Source: Tibeticola sediminis
Lineage (GTDB): Bacteria; Pseudomonadota; Gammaproteobacteria; Burkholderiales; Burkholderiaceae_C
Assembly: GCF_003843835.1 (NCBI RefSeq)
Contig: NZ_RKQL01000001.1
Location: forward strand, 930,001 to 994,000
Direction of reading: 5' to 3'
Length of the DNA: 64,000 nt
The translations under genes were made by a program, and so were the position numbers. The notes below the pieces were generated by a model. It saw only the letters and a list, made by a program, of their open reading frames with translations. It was not told the origin of the DNA and did no database searches. Of this stretch, positions 1-7,403 are shown in pieces. Each line of letters starts with the position of its first letter. Position 1 is the first letter of the stretch.

Positions 1-360
1 GCGCGCCAGCAAACGATGGCGCGCGCCGATCATCGCCACCCAGCGGTCCGGCCCCAGACGCGCGGGGTGGTCGTACCCGTTGATGAGCCCGGCCTCGGCA
101 GCGCTGGCGACGACCCAGTTCGGCGCGACATCCCAAAGCTCCATTTGCTCCTGGACCCGCCGCTTGACGGCCTCCCCCGCCACCACGCAGCCGAGCATAT
201 GCGTGGGCGCTGGCAACATCGCCCAAGGCCCTTCGCCGAGCGACTCGATGTGCTCCAGGAATTCCACGCCGTCGGCGAGCTTGCGCGACGCGGTATGAGC
301 CCGTTCGTACAGCGCCCACTTGAGTCGCGTGTTGCCGACGTCGATCGCAAGAAAAGTCAT
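1..360 (-). CDS. coaX: Type III pantothenate kinase, N-terminal part (runs off window)
   Basis: First step of coenzyme A synthesis: ATP-dependent phosphorylation of pantothenate in the cytoplasm. The protein reads in from the ATG at 360 and begins [18 protein letters not shown], the DxGNTxxK phosphate-binding signature of the ASKHA-fold CoaX family. About 120 residues are present, ending near [13 protein letters not shown], the conserved PDR motif at mid-protein. The 3' part lies outside the window, so its integrity cannot be judged. It is transcribed away from the downstream LuxR-type gene. Confidence 0.9.
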   Translation of the reverse strand, partial: MTFLAIDVGNTRLKWALYERAHTASRKLADGVEFLEHIESLGEGPWAMLPAPTHMLGCVVAGEAVKRRVQEQMELWDVAPNWVVASAAEAGLINGYDHPARLGPDRWVAMIGARHRLLAR

Positions 361-391
361 GGCTGGCATTATGGCAAGCGTGCCGGGACGT

Positions 392-1060
392 TCAGAGCGC
401 GCCGAGCCAGCACGCACGCTGCACCGCTGCGAGCTTGTTGTCGACGCCCAGTTTGGCCATGGCATTGGCCAGGTGGTAGTTCACGGTGCGCTCGCTGCAG
501 CCGATCCGTTCGGCCACCTCGCGCGCGGTCAGACCGTCGAAGGTCAGCGCGAGGCATTGCCGCTCGCGCGGGCTGAGCAAGCCCTCGGCCTCGACGATGG
601 ACCGACGCAACTGCGGCCAGATATTCATCACCGACCAGACGACGCCGACCGCGTCGGTGCGATCGTGGAAAGCGCAGGAGCTGAACAAAAAACACTCGAA
701 CGCACGGCCTCCCGGCAGACCAAACTCGACCCGCACGAGACTTTGGAAACCGTGTCCGAGACACAGGCGCCGCCAGCGATTGCCTTCGTCGAATGCCGAC
801 TTCGCCAGGTGCTGCCAGGCCACCAGGGGCGCGCCGGACGCCGTCCAAGCGGGGCCAAAAGCGTCGCTCTGGGCCAGCGCCTCCGCAGCGACGCGCAACA
901 CCGGCGGATACACGGCCACCACGCGCCGCGTGGCCCCCGAATCCAGCCACTGGGGCCCGAGAATGATGACGGCCTCGACCGACTGACTGCGTAGGCCGAG
1001 CAACCAGTCGGCCAGCAGCGGGTCGAGCGCAGTGCTGTCAGAGTTCTCAGGGTGGTCCAT
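392..1060 (-). CDS. LuxR-family transcriptional regulator, orphan (LuxR solo-like)
   Basis: A 222-residue protein. The last 65 residues form a clear LuxR/FixJ helix-turn-helix ([20 protein letters not shown], then [15 protein letters not shown]), so it should bind DNA. The N-terminal 150 residues show the loose pattern of an autoinducer-binding domain ([20 protein letters not shown] resembles the conserved G-x-P-x-G stretch). I cannot verify the acyl-homoserine-lactone contact residues, and no luxI-like synthase is in the window. It starts at 1060 behind a CGAGG-type ribosome site and is divergent from the CqsS-like kinase. A role in the neighbouring quorum-sensing circuit is inferred from position only. 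Confidence 0.75.
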   Translation of the reverse strand: MDHPENSDSTALDPLLADWLLGLRSQSVEAVIILGPQWLDSGATRRVVAVYPPVLRVAAEALAQSDAFGPAWTASGAPLVAWQHLAKSAFDEGNRWRRLCLGHGFQSLVRVEFGLPGGRAFECFLFSSCAFHDRTDAVGVVWSVMNIWPQLRRSIVEAEGLLSPRERQCLALTFDGLTAREVAERIGCSERTVNYHLANAMAKLGVDNKLAAVQRACWLGAL

Positions 1061-1239
1061 CGCCTCGGGAATTCAAAACTCAGACAATAGCAGGCTTGCC
1101 GGGTTCGCCGTTTGCTCGAATTCGGCGCCCAACGACGACCCGGCGTGCCCCCTGCGCGGTGCACGATTTCGCACGAACCCACCCGACCTTGGCAAGCGAG
1201 CGACCCTTGAAACTGAGCTCTTTCTGGCGTCATCCGTGG

Positions 1240-2493
1240 ATGCGGCGCCTGCGTGACGTGACGCTGGCGGTGCCGCTGGAGCCGATCCTGCACGCCTCGC
1301 CGCTGCGCCTCAAGCTGCTCGGGCTCTACACGATGATTGGCCACCCGCTGTTTTATTTCGTCTGGGAACACCTGTATCCGCAGCCGTTCGAGGATGCCGC
1401 CCTGCGCGCGTTGATGACCGCATGCGGCATCCCCCTGGTGCTTGACTCGGTCGCCCTGCGTCCGCATAGCCAGCGAAGCGCGCGCGTCTTCACCACCGTG
1501 CTGTTCATCCAACTGCCGCTGTTTTTCAGCTGGATGTACTTCATGAACGGTCACAACGACGTTTGGATCGCCAGCTTGGCGACCGTCATCGTCATCTATT
1601 TCCACTTGACCGATTGGCGGGTGGCCGCCGCAGGCTCGTTGCTCGGCCTGGGGCTCGCGGCCCTGCTGGCGCTGCCCTTCACCGAAGCACACTCGGGTGG
1701 ACTGCCCCCGCCCCACGCCTTCGTCCTGGCATTCGCATGGATGTCGGGCTTGCTGCTGGGCATTTCGGGCGCCAACCTGCGGCGCGAGCGGATCGAGCAT
1801 TCGCTGGCCACGATCGGCATCATGGCGCACGAGCTGCGCACGCCCTTGGCCACCACCGCACTGATCGCCGATGCGCTGCGCATGGAAGCACAACGCAAGA
1901 GCGGCGAGGGGCCGCGCCCCGAGTCGCTCGAAAAATGGGCGGCGCGGTTGCACCAGCTCACCCGGTCCATGAACCATCACATCGACCTGCAAATCGCCAA
2001 TGCGCGGCTGCTTCAACTCAGCGACCATGGCGACCGCATCTCGGCGGCCGAACTGGTCCGTGAAGCGGTCGCTGCCTACCCGTACCGTAGCGACAAGGAA
2101 CGTGAATGCATCCGCATCGAGGTCCACCAAGACTTCGAGTTTCGCGGCAGTCGCAGCCAGTTTCTGCGGGTGATCGACAATCTGCTTCAAAACGCGCTGC
2201 GGGCGATGCACGCGACGGGCAGCCCGCTGCGACCCGGAGGCATCCGCCTCGAGGTCGGAATTCGGGGGAAACAGGGCCGCATTCGGGTATCGGATCAAGG
2301 TCTGGGCATCGCCCCGGAGGTGCTGCCGCATGTGCTCGAACCCTTTTATTCGACCGAGGCCGGAACCGGTCATGGCCTGGGCTTGGCATTCTGCCGGCGG
2401 GTCGTCGAGTCTGCGGGTGGCGTGATCGAGGTTCGCAGCCCAGCAGGCAGCGGCGCCATCGTGTCCCTTACCGTGCCGGTTGCCGAGTCATGA
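1240..2493 (+). CDS. CqsS-like membrane sensor histidine kinase (alpha-hydroxyketone receptor family)
   Basis: Predicted receptor kinase for a long-chain alpha-hydroxyketone autoinducer. With the ATG at 1240 it has 417 residues. About six membrane segments fill the first 185 residues. The stretch GLYTMIGHPLFYFVWEHLYP closely resembles the CqsS sensor region of Vibrio cholerae (FPAYYFIWEYWFPQ). The phospho-accepting His197 lies in MAHELRTP. The segment AYPYRSDKERECIRIEVHQD again matches CqsS. ATPase boxes N (NLLQNALRAM), G1 (DQGLGIAPEV) and G2 (GHGLGLAFCRRVV) follow. It lacks the fused receiver of V. cholerae CqsS; a separate response regulator overlaps its stop instead. The start is uncertain: TTG 1207 or an upstream start near 1096 are possible. 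Confidence 0.88.
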   Translation: MRRLRDVTLAVPLEPILHASPLRLKLLGLYTMIGHPLFYFVWEHLYPQPFEDAALRALMTACGIPLVLDSVALRPHSQRSARVFTTVLFIQLPLFFSWMYFMNGHNDVWIASLATVIVIYFHLTDWRVAAAGSLLGLGLAALLALPFTEAHSGGLPPPHAFVLAFAWMSGLLLGISGANLRRERIEHSLATIGIMAHELRTPLATTALIADALRMEAQRKSGEGPRPESLEKWAARLHQLTRSMNHHIDLQIANARLLQLSDHGDRISAAELVREAVAAYPYRSDKERECIRIEVHQDFEFRGSRSQFLRVIDNLLQNALRAMHATGSPLRPGGIRLEVGIRGKQGRIRVSDQGLGIAPEVLPHVLEPFYSTEAGTGHGLGLAFCRRVVESAGGVIEVRSPAGSGAIVSLTVPVAES

Positions 2494-3491
2494 GAAAACC
2501 CACCGATATCGCCTGCTTCCCACTCTATTGGAGACCGGGTCGGGTCGCGTTCCTCGACGACGATCCCGACTATCTGGAAATGCTCGCCGAGGTCATGCCC
2601 GAAGATTGGGCGGTCTCGCTGTTCGAGCAACCGGCGGCCTTCATCCGCAGCCTGCAACAGGAGCCCCCGCTCGAATCCACCGATGAGTGGCAACACCGCC
2701 GCATGCTCGAGCGCTGGCGCGACGGGGCGGCGCTGATCCCCCAGCTCGTCGAATACTGGCGGCAGGATGGACAGGCCCGTTACGCGCGGCACAACGTCTG
2801 CGTGGTCGACTATTCGATGCCCGCCATGAACGGCATCGAAGCGCTCGACGAGCTGGTGCAATGGTCCGGGCACCGCGTGCTGCTGACCGGTCGCGCGGAC
2901 GAGCAAATCGCCGTGCGAGCGTTCAACCGCGGCATCATCGACCAATACATCCCGAAGCAGTCACCCGACATCACCGAGCGCCTCATCAGCTGCGTGCGCG
3001 AACTGCGCGCGCTCACGTCCGAGCGCCTGCAGCAGACCTGGCGCAACACGCTGAGCTGGACCCAGCTGCAGCTCATGCGGGACACCAGCGTCGCCGGCGC
3101 CTTGCGGGCTGCCCTGGACCAGCGCGGGTGTGTCGAGCATTTCGTCATCGGCGACCCCTTTGGCGTACTGGCGCTCGATGCCGAGGGGCGCAGCTGGTGG
3201 CTGCAGCTCGAAACGCCCAGACGGCTCGAGGAGCTCGCGCAGCTCGCGCAAGAGATCGGCTTCGATGCCCAGACACAGAACGACATCCGCGCCGGGCGCT
3301 GCGTGCTCGACGCCGAACTGACCCTAGGCCTGGGGCGTTCGCGGCGGCAGGCCGAGCGGCACCCAGCGCAGCGGCTCGACTGCGGCCCCGAACTCTACGG
3401 AGCCTGCATCGCCCTGTCCGAGGCGTGGTGCCCCGGCGCCGCAAGCGCCTACCGCAGCTATCTCGACCGCGCCCGTCTGCTGCGCGGCTGA
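2490..3491 (+). CDS. LqsR-like response regulator with atypical output domain
   Basis: A 333-residue response regulator whose ATG overlaps the kinase stop (ATGA), so the two are translationally coupled and very probably partners. The receiver has acidic residues at 23-25 (FLDDDPDY), the phospho-acceptor Asp107 (VVDYSMPAMNG), the Thr switch (LLTGRAD) and the conserved Lys (IPKQSPD). The gap between the acidic pocket and Asp107 is about 45 residues longer than in ordinary receivers. The C-terminal 170 residues contain no helix-turn-helix, GGDEF, EAL or kinase motif that I recognise. Size, layout and context resemble Legionella LqsR; that assignment is inference. Convergent with the cqsA-like gene. 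Confidence 0.8.
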   Translation: MRKPTDIACFPLYWRPGRVAFLDDDPDYLEMLAEVMPEDWAVSLFEQPAAFIRSLQQEPPLESTDEWQHRRMLERWRDGAALIPQLVEYWRQDGQARYARHNVCVVDYSMPAMNGIEALDELVQWSGHRVLLTGRADEQIAVRAFNRGIIDQYIPKQSPDITERLISCVRELRALTSERLQQTWRNTLSWTQLQLMRDTSVAGALRAALDQRGCVEHFVIGDPFGVLALDAEGRSWWLQLETPRRLEELAQLAQEIGFDAQTQNDIRAGRCVLDAELTLGLGRSRRQAERHPAQRLDCGPELYGACIALSEAWCPGAASAYRSYLDRARLLRG

Positions 3492-3557
3492 GGCAGCGCC
3501 GCGCGCGGGGGCGGCGACTCTGGCCTTTCGGAGAAGTGGACTCGCCCGCACCGAGCG

Positions 3558-4826
3558 TCAATCGGCCACGGCCTCGCCCACGCGCTGCCGGCGGGCGAGC
3601 GGCCATTTCCACGGCTCGACGATGGGGGCGATTTGCTCGGCCACCGAGACGGTGTAGTCGAGCTCGGCATCGGTCAGCCCGGCGTGCACCGTCAGGCGCA
3701 CCATGGTCCGATTTCGACTGGTCGCCGGAGCGCAGAAGACGGCACCGAACACGCCACGCTCTTCGAGCGCATCACGAAGAATCATGGTCGCAGGCTCGGT
3801 GCCGGCTTCGAGCGCAATGATCTGCTCGGTGCCCTGGTGGATCGGATAGCCCAAACCTTCGAGCGCGCGGCGCAGGCGTCGGGTCTGCCGGTGCAAGGCT
3901 GCCCTCGCTTCGTCGGCGCGCTGGATGACGTCGAAGGTGGCTGCCAGCGCCGCGATTTCATGCCCCAGCAGGCAGGAACTGAACATGTTGGGGTAGCTGG
4001 TGCTGAGAACGTAGTTGCGCATGTTCGTCGGCAGGGTCATGAAGCCCGCGCGGCCGGCAAAGGCTTTGGCGAGGCTCGCGGTGATGAAATGCACGCGCTC
4101 GCTCAAGCCCAGTGCTTTGCACAAACCCGCCCCCTGGGGGCCATGGGTGCCCAGCGAGTGCGACTCGTCGACGACGATCATGCAACCCATACGCTCGGCG
4201 ACCTCGACCATTTCCACCAAGGGGCAGACGGCCCCGGTGGTGCTGTAGACCGAGTCGACGACGACGACGCCAGGGCCATGGCGTGCCACGGTGCGCTGCA
4301 AATGCTGCGGATCGTTGTGGCGGAACACCTGCATCGGTGCCCCGGCACGACGAGCCCCTTCCCAGAGCGAGGTGTGTGCCAGGGTGTCGAGATACACCGG
4401 CGTTTCGGGGTCCGCGATCGCTTGCAGCAGGCCAAGGTTGGCTGCATAGCCCGACTGGCAAATCAGGCCGTCCTCATGACCGACGAAGGCTGCCAGCCCG
4501 CGCTCGAGCGCCCGTGCCGGGTGCGTGTCGAGCAGAAAGACGCTCGACTGAATGACGTAGTCCGCATCCCGGCGCAAAGCCTCCGTCTGCGCGGCGACGA
4601 TCTCCGGGTAGCCAGTCAGGTTGAGATAGTCATTGCCGTTGAGGCGCACGGCCTCGGGCCCGGCGTCTCGGCCGTGGAGAAGCGAGCGGCCGCCCCAAAG
4701 CGTGTCCCAGCGGGTGCGAAACTCCCGCACAATCCGCGCTTCGAGATGCGCACTGATCGGCGCCGAGCGGCCGCTCGAGTTCCAGGCCGGGTTTGGTTTT
4801 TGCGAACGTGTTTGAGCGATTTCCAT
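3558..4826 (-). CDS. cqsA: CqsA/LqsA-like alpha-hydroxyketone autoinducer synthase
   Basis: A PLP-dependent alpha-oxoamine-synthase-fold enzyme of 422 residues, predicted to condense an acyl-CoA with an amino acid or SAM-derived donor to make a CAI-1/LAI-1-type signal. Several blocks match Vibrio CqsA nearly word for word: RHGPGVVVVDSVYSTTGAVC, VDESHSLGTHGPQGAGL and FGAVFCAPATSRNRTMVRL. The PLP lysine is Lys254 in TASLAKAFAGRAG. These blocks separate it from BioF/KBL/HemA relatives. The start at 4826 is set by a GGAGG six bases upstream; an in-frame start at 4865 lacks a site. Two palindromes lie 40-80 bases upstream. It faces the response-regulator gene tail to tail across 66 bases. Confidence 0.92.
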   Translation of the reverse strand: MEIAQTRSQKPNPAWNSSGRSAPISAHLEARIVREFRTRWDTLWGGRSLLHGRDAGPEAVRLNGNDYLNLTGYPEIVAAQTEALRRDADYVIQSSVFLLDTHPARALERGLAAFVGHEDGLICQSGYAANLGLLQAIADPETPVYLDTLAHTSLWEGARRAGAPMQVFRHNDPQHLQRTVARHGPGVVVVDSVYSTTGAVCPLVEMVEVAERMGCMIVVDESHSLGTHGPQGAGLCKALGLSERVHFITASLAKAFAGRAGFMTLPTNMRNYVLSTSYPNMFSSCLLGHEIAALAATFDVIQRADEARAALHRQTRRLRRALEGLGYPIHQGTEQIIALEAGTEPATMILRDALEERGVFGAVFCAPATSRNRTMVRLTVHAGLTDAELDYTVSVAEQIAPIVEPWKWPLARRQRVGEAVAD

Positions 4827-4867
4827 GGCTGCCTCCGAGGGTGATAAACCCATTGAAGGCACCAACC

Positions 4868-4905
4868 GTGACTTTTGTCACGAAATCGACTGTCAGGATT
4901 GACAG
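4868..4905. promoter_or_regulatory. Tandem palindromes upstream of cqsA, candidate operators
   Basis: Two perfect inverted repeats lie in the gap between the cqsA-like gene and the dioxygenase gene: GTGAC-TTTT-GTCAC at 4868-4881 and CTGTCA-GGAT-TGACAG at 4890-4905. Both have four-base spacers and share TGAC/GTCA-type half-sites. They lie 42-79 bases upstream of the cqsA start, where a dimeric regulator could act on the cqsA promoter. The binding protein is unknown. Confidence 0.5.
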
Positions 4906-4956
4906 GGAGTGAGGCGGACGCTCACCCCCTCCCGCGCGCCGCAGGCAACTCGCGCC

Positions 4957-6081
4957 TCAGTTTTGGCGCCAGGGCAGCCCGTGAAAACGCCAGCCGCCTT
5001 TGTGTCCGCGCTGCGCGTGTTCGTCGGGGTCACCCTCGAAGCCTTCGAGGATGTTGTAGGCCTCGATCCCGAGTTCGGTGGCGCGCCGGGCGCCCGCGAT
5101 GGAACGAACCCCGCTGCGGCAGAGCAGCACGAGCGGTTTGCCTTGCGCCGCGGCGCGGCGCAGCCCAGCGTCGAAATCCGGGTTCGGGACCATGCCGGGC
5201 CACTGCTTGAGCGCCACCGCCTCGGCACCGGGGACGAACCCAACCCATTCGCGTTCGGCATCGGTGCGCACGTCGACCAGCACTGCGCGCCCGGCCTGCA
5301 CCCAAGCCCAGGCGAGCTGCGGCGTGAGGTCGCCCGCGTACCCTTCGGCCGGGCGGGGCGCATCGACACCCATGGCTTCGGCGTCGTGCCGCAGCCCGCT
5401 GCGCAGGTTGGCTGGAACGGCCTCCGCGATGCGCCGCGGAGGCGGCAGGTTCAGCGCGTTCATGAGCGCGACGAATTCTTCGAGCGTCTTGCCCGCAACC
5501 CGGGGGTTCTGGGTTTTCTCCTCGGCGATGGTCGAATGGCTGCGGCCTTGATAGTCGTGCCCCGGCCAGACCACCGTGTCGTCCGGCAGCGCGAACAGCA
5601 CCTCGGTCAGACTGCGGTACATCGCCGCCGGGTCGCCGGACTGAAAATCGGTGCGGCCGCAGCCCCGGATGAGCAAGGTATCCCCAGTGAACACGTGACG
5701 CTCGGCCCCACGGTCCCAGAAATAGCTCATACTGCCTGCGGTGTGTCCCGGGGTATGGAGGGCGAGGACCTTTTCGCGGCCAAAGGCCAGGGTATCGCCG
5801 TGCTTCAACTGCACCGCAGCGGTCGCGATGCCGCAGGCCGCCGGCGCGACCGTTTTGGCGCCCGTGTGCTCGGCCAGCAAACCGGCGCTCGTGATGTGGT
5901 CGGCGTGGGCGTGGGTCTCGACCGTCCACAGCAGTTTGAGACCGTATTCGCGCAGGGTGCGCAGGTCGCGCTCGAGCTGTTCGTCAACCGGGTCGATGAT
6001 CAAGGCCTCGCGGCTGTCCTCGTCGAACAGCACATAGGTGAAGGTGCTCGACGCAGGGTCGAACAGCTGGATCGGGTTCAT
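4957..6081 (-). CDS. Persulfide dioxygenase-rhodanese fusion (ETHE1-like)
   Basis: A 374-residue fusion in sulfide/persulfide detoxification. Residues 1-235 are a metallo-beta-lactamase-fold ETHE1-type dioxygenase with the metal site HAHADH (57-62), later HTPGHT, TGDTLLIRGCGRTDFQ and PGHDY; it oxidises glutathione persulfide to sulfite. Residues 255-370 are a rhodanese domain with the catalytic Cys321 in LLCRSGVRS, which can move sulfur between thiosulfate and glutathione. Fused forms of this type are known in proteobacteria and firmicutes. It lies 18 bases downstream of a CsoR/CstR-family repressor gene on the same strand, so the two probably form an operon controlled by reactive sulfur. Read-through into cqsA is possible. 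Confidence 0.92.
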   Translation of the reverse strand: MNPIQLFDPASSTFTYVLFDEDSREALIIDPVDEQLERDLRTLREYGLKLLWTVETHAHADHITSAGLLAEHTGAKTVAPAACGIATAAVQLKHGDTLAFGREKVLALHTPGHTAGSMSYFWDRGAERHVFTGDTLLIRGCGRTDFQSGDPAAMYRSLTEVLFALPDDTVVWPGHDYQGRSHSTIAEEKTQNPRVAGKTLEEFVALMNALNLPPPRRIAEAVPANLRSGLRHDAEAMGVDAPRPAEGYAGDLTPQLAWAWVQAGRAVLVDVRTDAEREWVGFVPGAEAVALKQWPGMVPNPDFDAGLRRAAAQGKPLVLLCRSGVRSIAGARRATELGIEAYNILEGFEGDPDEHAQRGHKGGWRFHGLPWRQN

Positions 6082-6099
6082 GCGTGGCTCCCGCTTGCT

Positions 6100-6345
6100 T
6101 CAGGCGAATTTGGTGAGCATTTCGGCGACATGCTCGGGCGGCTGGTCTCCTTGCTCGATCATGCAGCCCACCATCGAGAAAAAGGACTTGTCGAGCGCCT
6201 TGCGCGCGGCGGCCAGTTGCTGCGCGATCTTTTCACAGTCGGCGTCGGTTTCGATGAGTTTTTGCACACCGCGCAACTGCCCTTCAATGCGGGCCAGACG
6301 GGCGCACAAGGCTTTCTTCTTCTCGGCGTCGACGATTCTGCTCAT
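6100..6345 (-). CDS. CsoR/FrmR-family (DUF156) repressor, likely thiol or persulfide sensing
   Basis: An 81-residue all-helical repressor with the family signature ARLARIEGQLRGVQKLIE. It keeps the conserved first cysteine (Cys37 in DADCEKI). It lacks the copper- or formaldehyde-sensing histidine of CsoR and FrmR; a second cysteine, Cys61 in MVGCMIEQ, sits next to that position. A Cys pair without His, and location directly upstream of a persulfide dioxygenase, favour a persulfide-responsive CstR-like role over copper sensing. The effector is inference. The start at 6345 follows a GAGG site; longer upstream reading has no family similarity. Confidence 0.85.
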   Translation of the reverse strand: MSRIVDAEKKKALCARLARIEGQLRGVQKLIETDADCEKIAQQLAAARKALDKSFFSMVGCMIEQGDQPPEHVAEMLTKFA

Positions 6346-6469
6346 GAAACGGCCTCGGTCTAGTGAATGATCGTCCCATGATAGCGAAGCGCCCTGGGCA
6401 CGGCTGCGCCCTGCGCGTCTATCCCCCGCAAGCGCCACGGTTCGACAAGGTCGGCCGCAGCCGCTAAGA

Positions 6470-6491
6470 TTGACGTTTACGTAAACGTCAA
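6470..6491. promoter_or_regulatory. Perfect 22-bp palindrome upstream of ppk2-icmF, candidate operator
   Basis: Two abutting 11-base half-sites, TTGACGTTTAC and its exact reverse complement, end 24 bases before the PPK2 start. A -35-like TTGACG forms the left end, with a poor -10 (TCGATT, 6493-6498) 17 bases on, so a bound dimer would block the promoter. The TTTACGTAAA centre resembles sites described for the MerR-type regulator LiuR of branched-chain amino acid degradation. That link is from memory and unproven. Confidence 0.55.
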
Positions 6492-6515
6492 CTCGATTCT
6501 TCACCCCTTTCTGCC

Positions 6516-7361
6516 ATGGCGGCTGCATTTTCCGGTGCCGACGAGCGCCTCGCCCCTTGGGTGGTTCCCGCCGCAGGCGAGGGCCGCGTCTTTACGCTCG
6601 CCGCTCTGAAGCCCTCGGCCAAGCCGTTCTCGAGTGGCGACAAGGCGCGGGACGAGGCCGCCGTCGATGCGCTCGCGCTCGACCTCGATGCGTGGCAGAA
6701 CCTGTTTTACGCCGACCGCCGGCACCGGTTGCTGGTCGTATTGCAGGGCACCGATGCTTCGGGCAAGGACGGCACGATCCGCCGGGTCTTCGGCCGCATG
6801 AGCCCCTTGGGCGTGCGCACCGTGGGCTGGAAGGCGCCGAGCGAGGCGGAGCGGGCCCACGACTATCTCTGGCGCATCCACGCTCAGGTGCCGGGCGATG
6901 GCGAGATCATGGTGTTCAACCGCAGCCATTACGAGGATGTGTTGGTTCCAGTGGTCCAGGGCTGGATCGATGAGCGGCAGACACGGCAGCGCTATGCGCA
7001 CCTCAATGATTTCGAGCGGCTGCTCACCGAAACCGGCACGACGGTGGTGAAGTTCATGCTGCACATCAGCCGTGAGGAGCAGCGCGAGCGGCTGCAGGAG
7101 CGCCTCGACGACCCGACCAAGCGCTGGAAATTCCGCCTCGAAGACCTCGAGGCGCGCAAGCACTGGGACGACTACCAACGAGCCTACGAGGCGATGTTGC
7201 GCGCGACCAGCACACCCTGGGCGCCATGGATCGTCGTGCCGGCCAACTCGAAGCTGCACCGCAATCTGATGGTCGCGACCGTGCTGCGCGACGTGTTCGC
7301 TTCGATGGGCCTGAGTTATCCGCCCGATGATCCGGCGCTGGCCGGACTCCGGATCGACTGA
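6516..7361 (+). CDS. ppk2: PPK2-family polyphosphate:nucleotide phosphotransferase
   Basis: A 281-residue cytoplasmic kinase that moves phosphate between polyphosphate and nucleoside mono- or diphosphates. Walker A is LQGTDASGKDGT with Lys84, and the Walker B region is MVFNRSHYEDVLVP. A lid rich in Arg and Lys follows (DDPTKRWKFRLEDL). Single-domain length and these motifs fit the class III/one-domain PPK2 proteins; the direction (nucleotide synthesis or polyphosphate use) cannot be read from sequence. No strong ribosome site precedes the ATG. A 22-bp palindrome lies just upstream and icmF starts 42 bases downstream, so co-transcription is likely. Confidence 0.92.
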   Translation: MAAAFSGADERLAPWVVPAAGEGRVFTLAALKPSAKPFSSGDKARDEAAVDALALDLDAWQNLFYADRRHRLLVVLQGTDASGKDGTIRRVFGRMSPLGVRTVGWKAPSEAERAHDYLWRIHAQVPGDGEIMVFNRSHYEDVLVPVVQGWIDERQTRQRYAHLNDFERLLTETGTTVVKFMLHISREEQRERLQERLDDPTKRWKFRLEDLEARKHWDDYQRAYEAMLRATSTPWAPWIVVPANSKLHRNLMVATVLRDVFASMGLSYPPDDPALAGLRID

Positions 7362-7403
7362 CCCTCCCTGTTTTCTTCTTCGCCCTCTTCTTCTTCGACT
7401 GCC

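Noticed and set aside
1061..1239. lux box between the LuxR-type and kinase genes
   Set aside because: No 20-bp dyad of the lux-box kind could be found in this 179-base gap.
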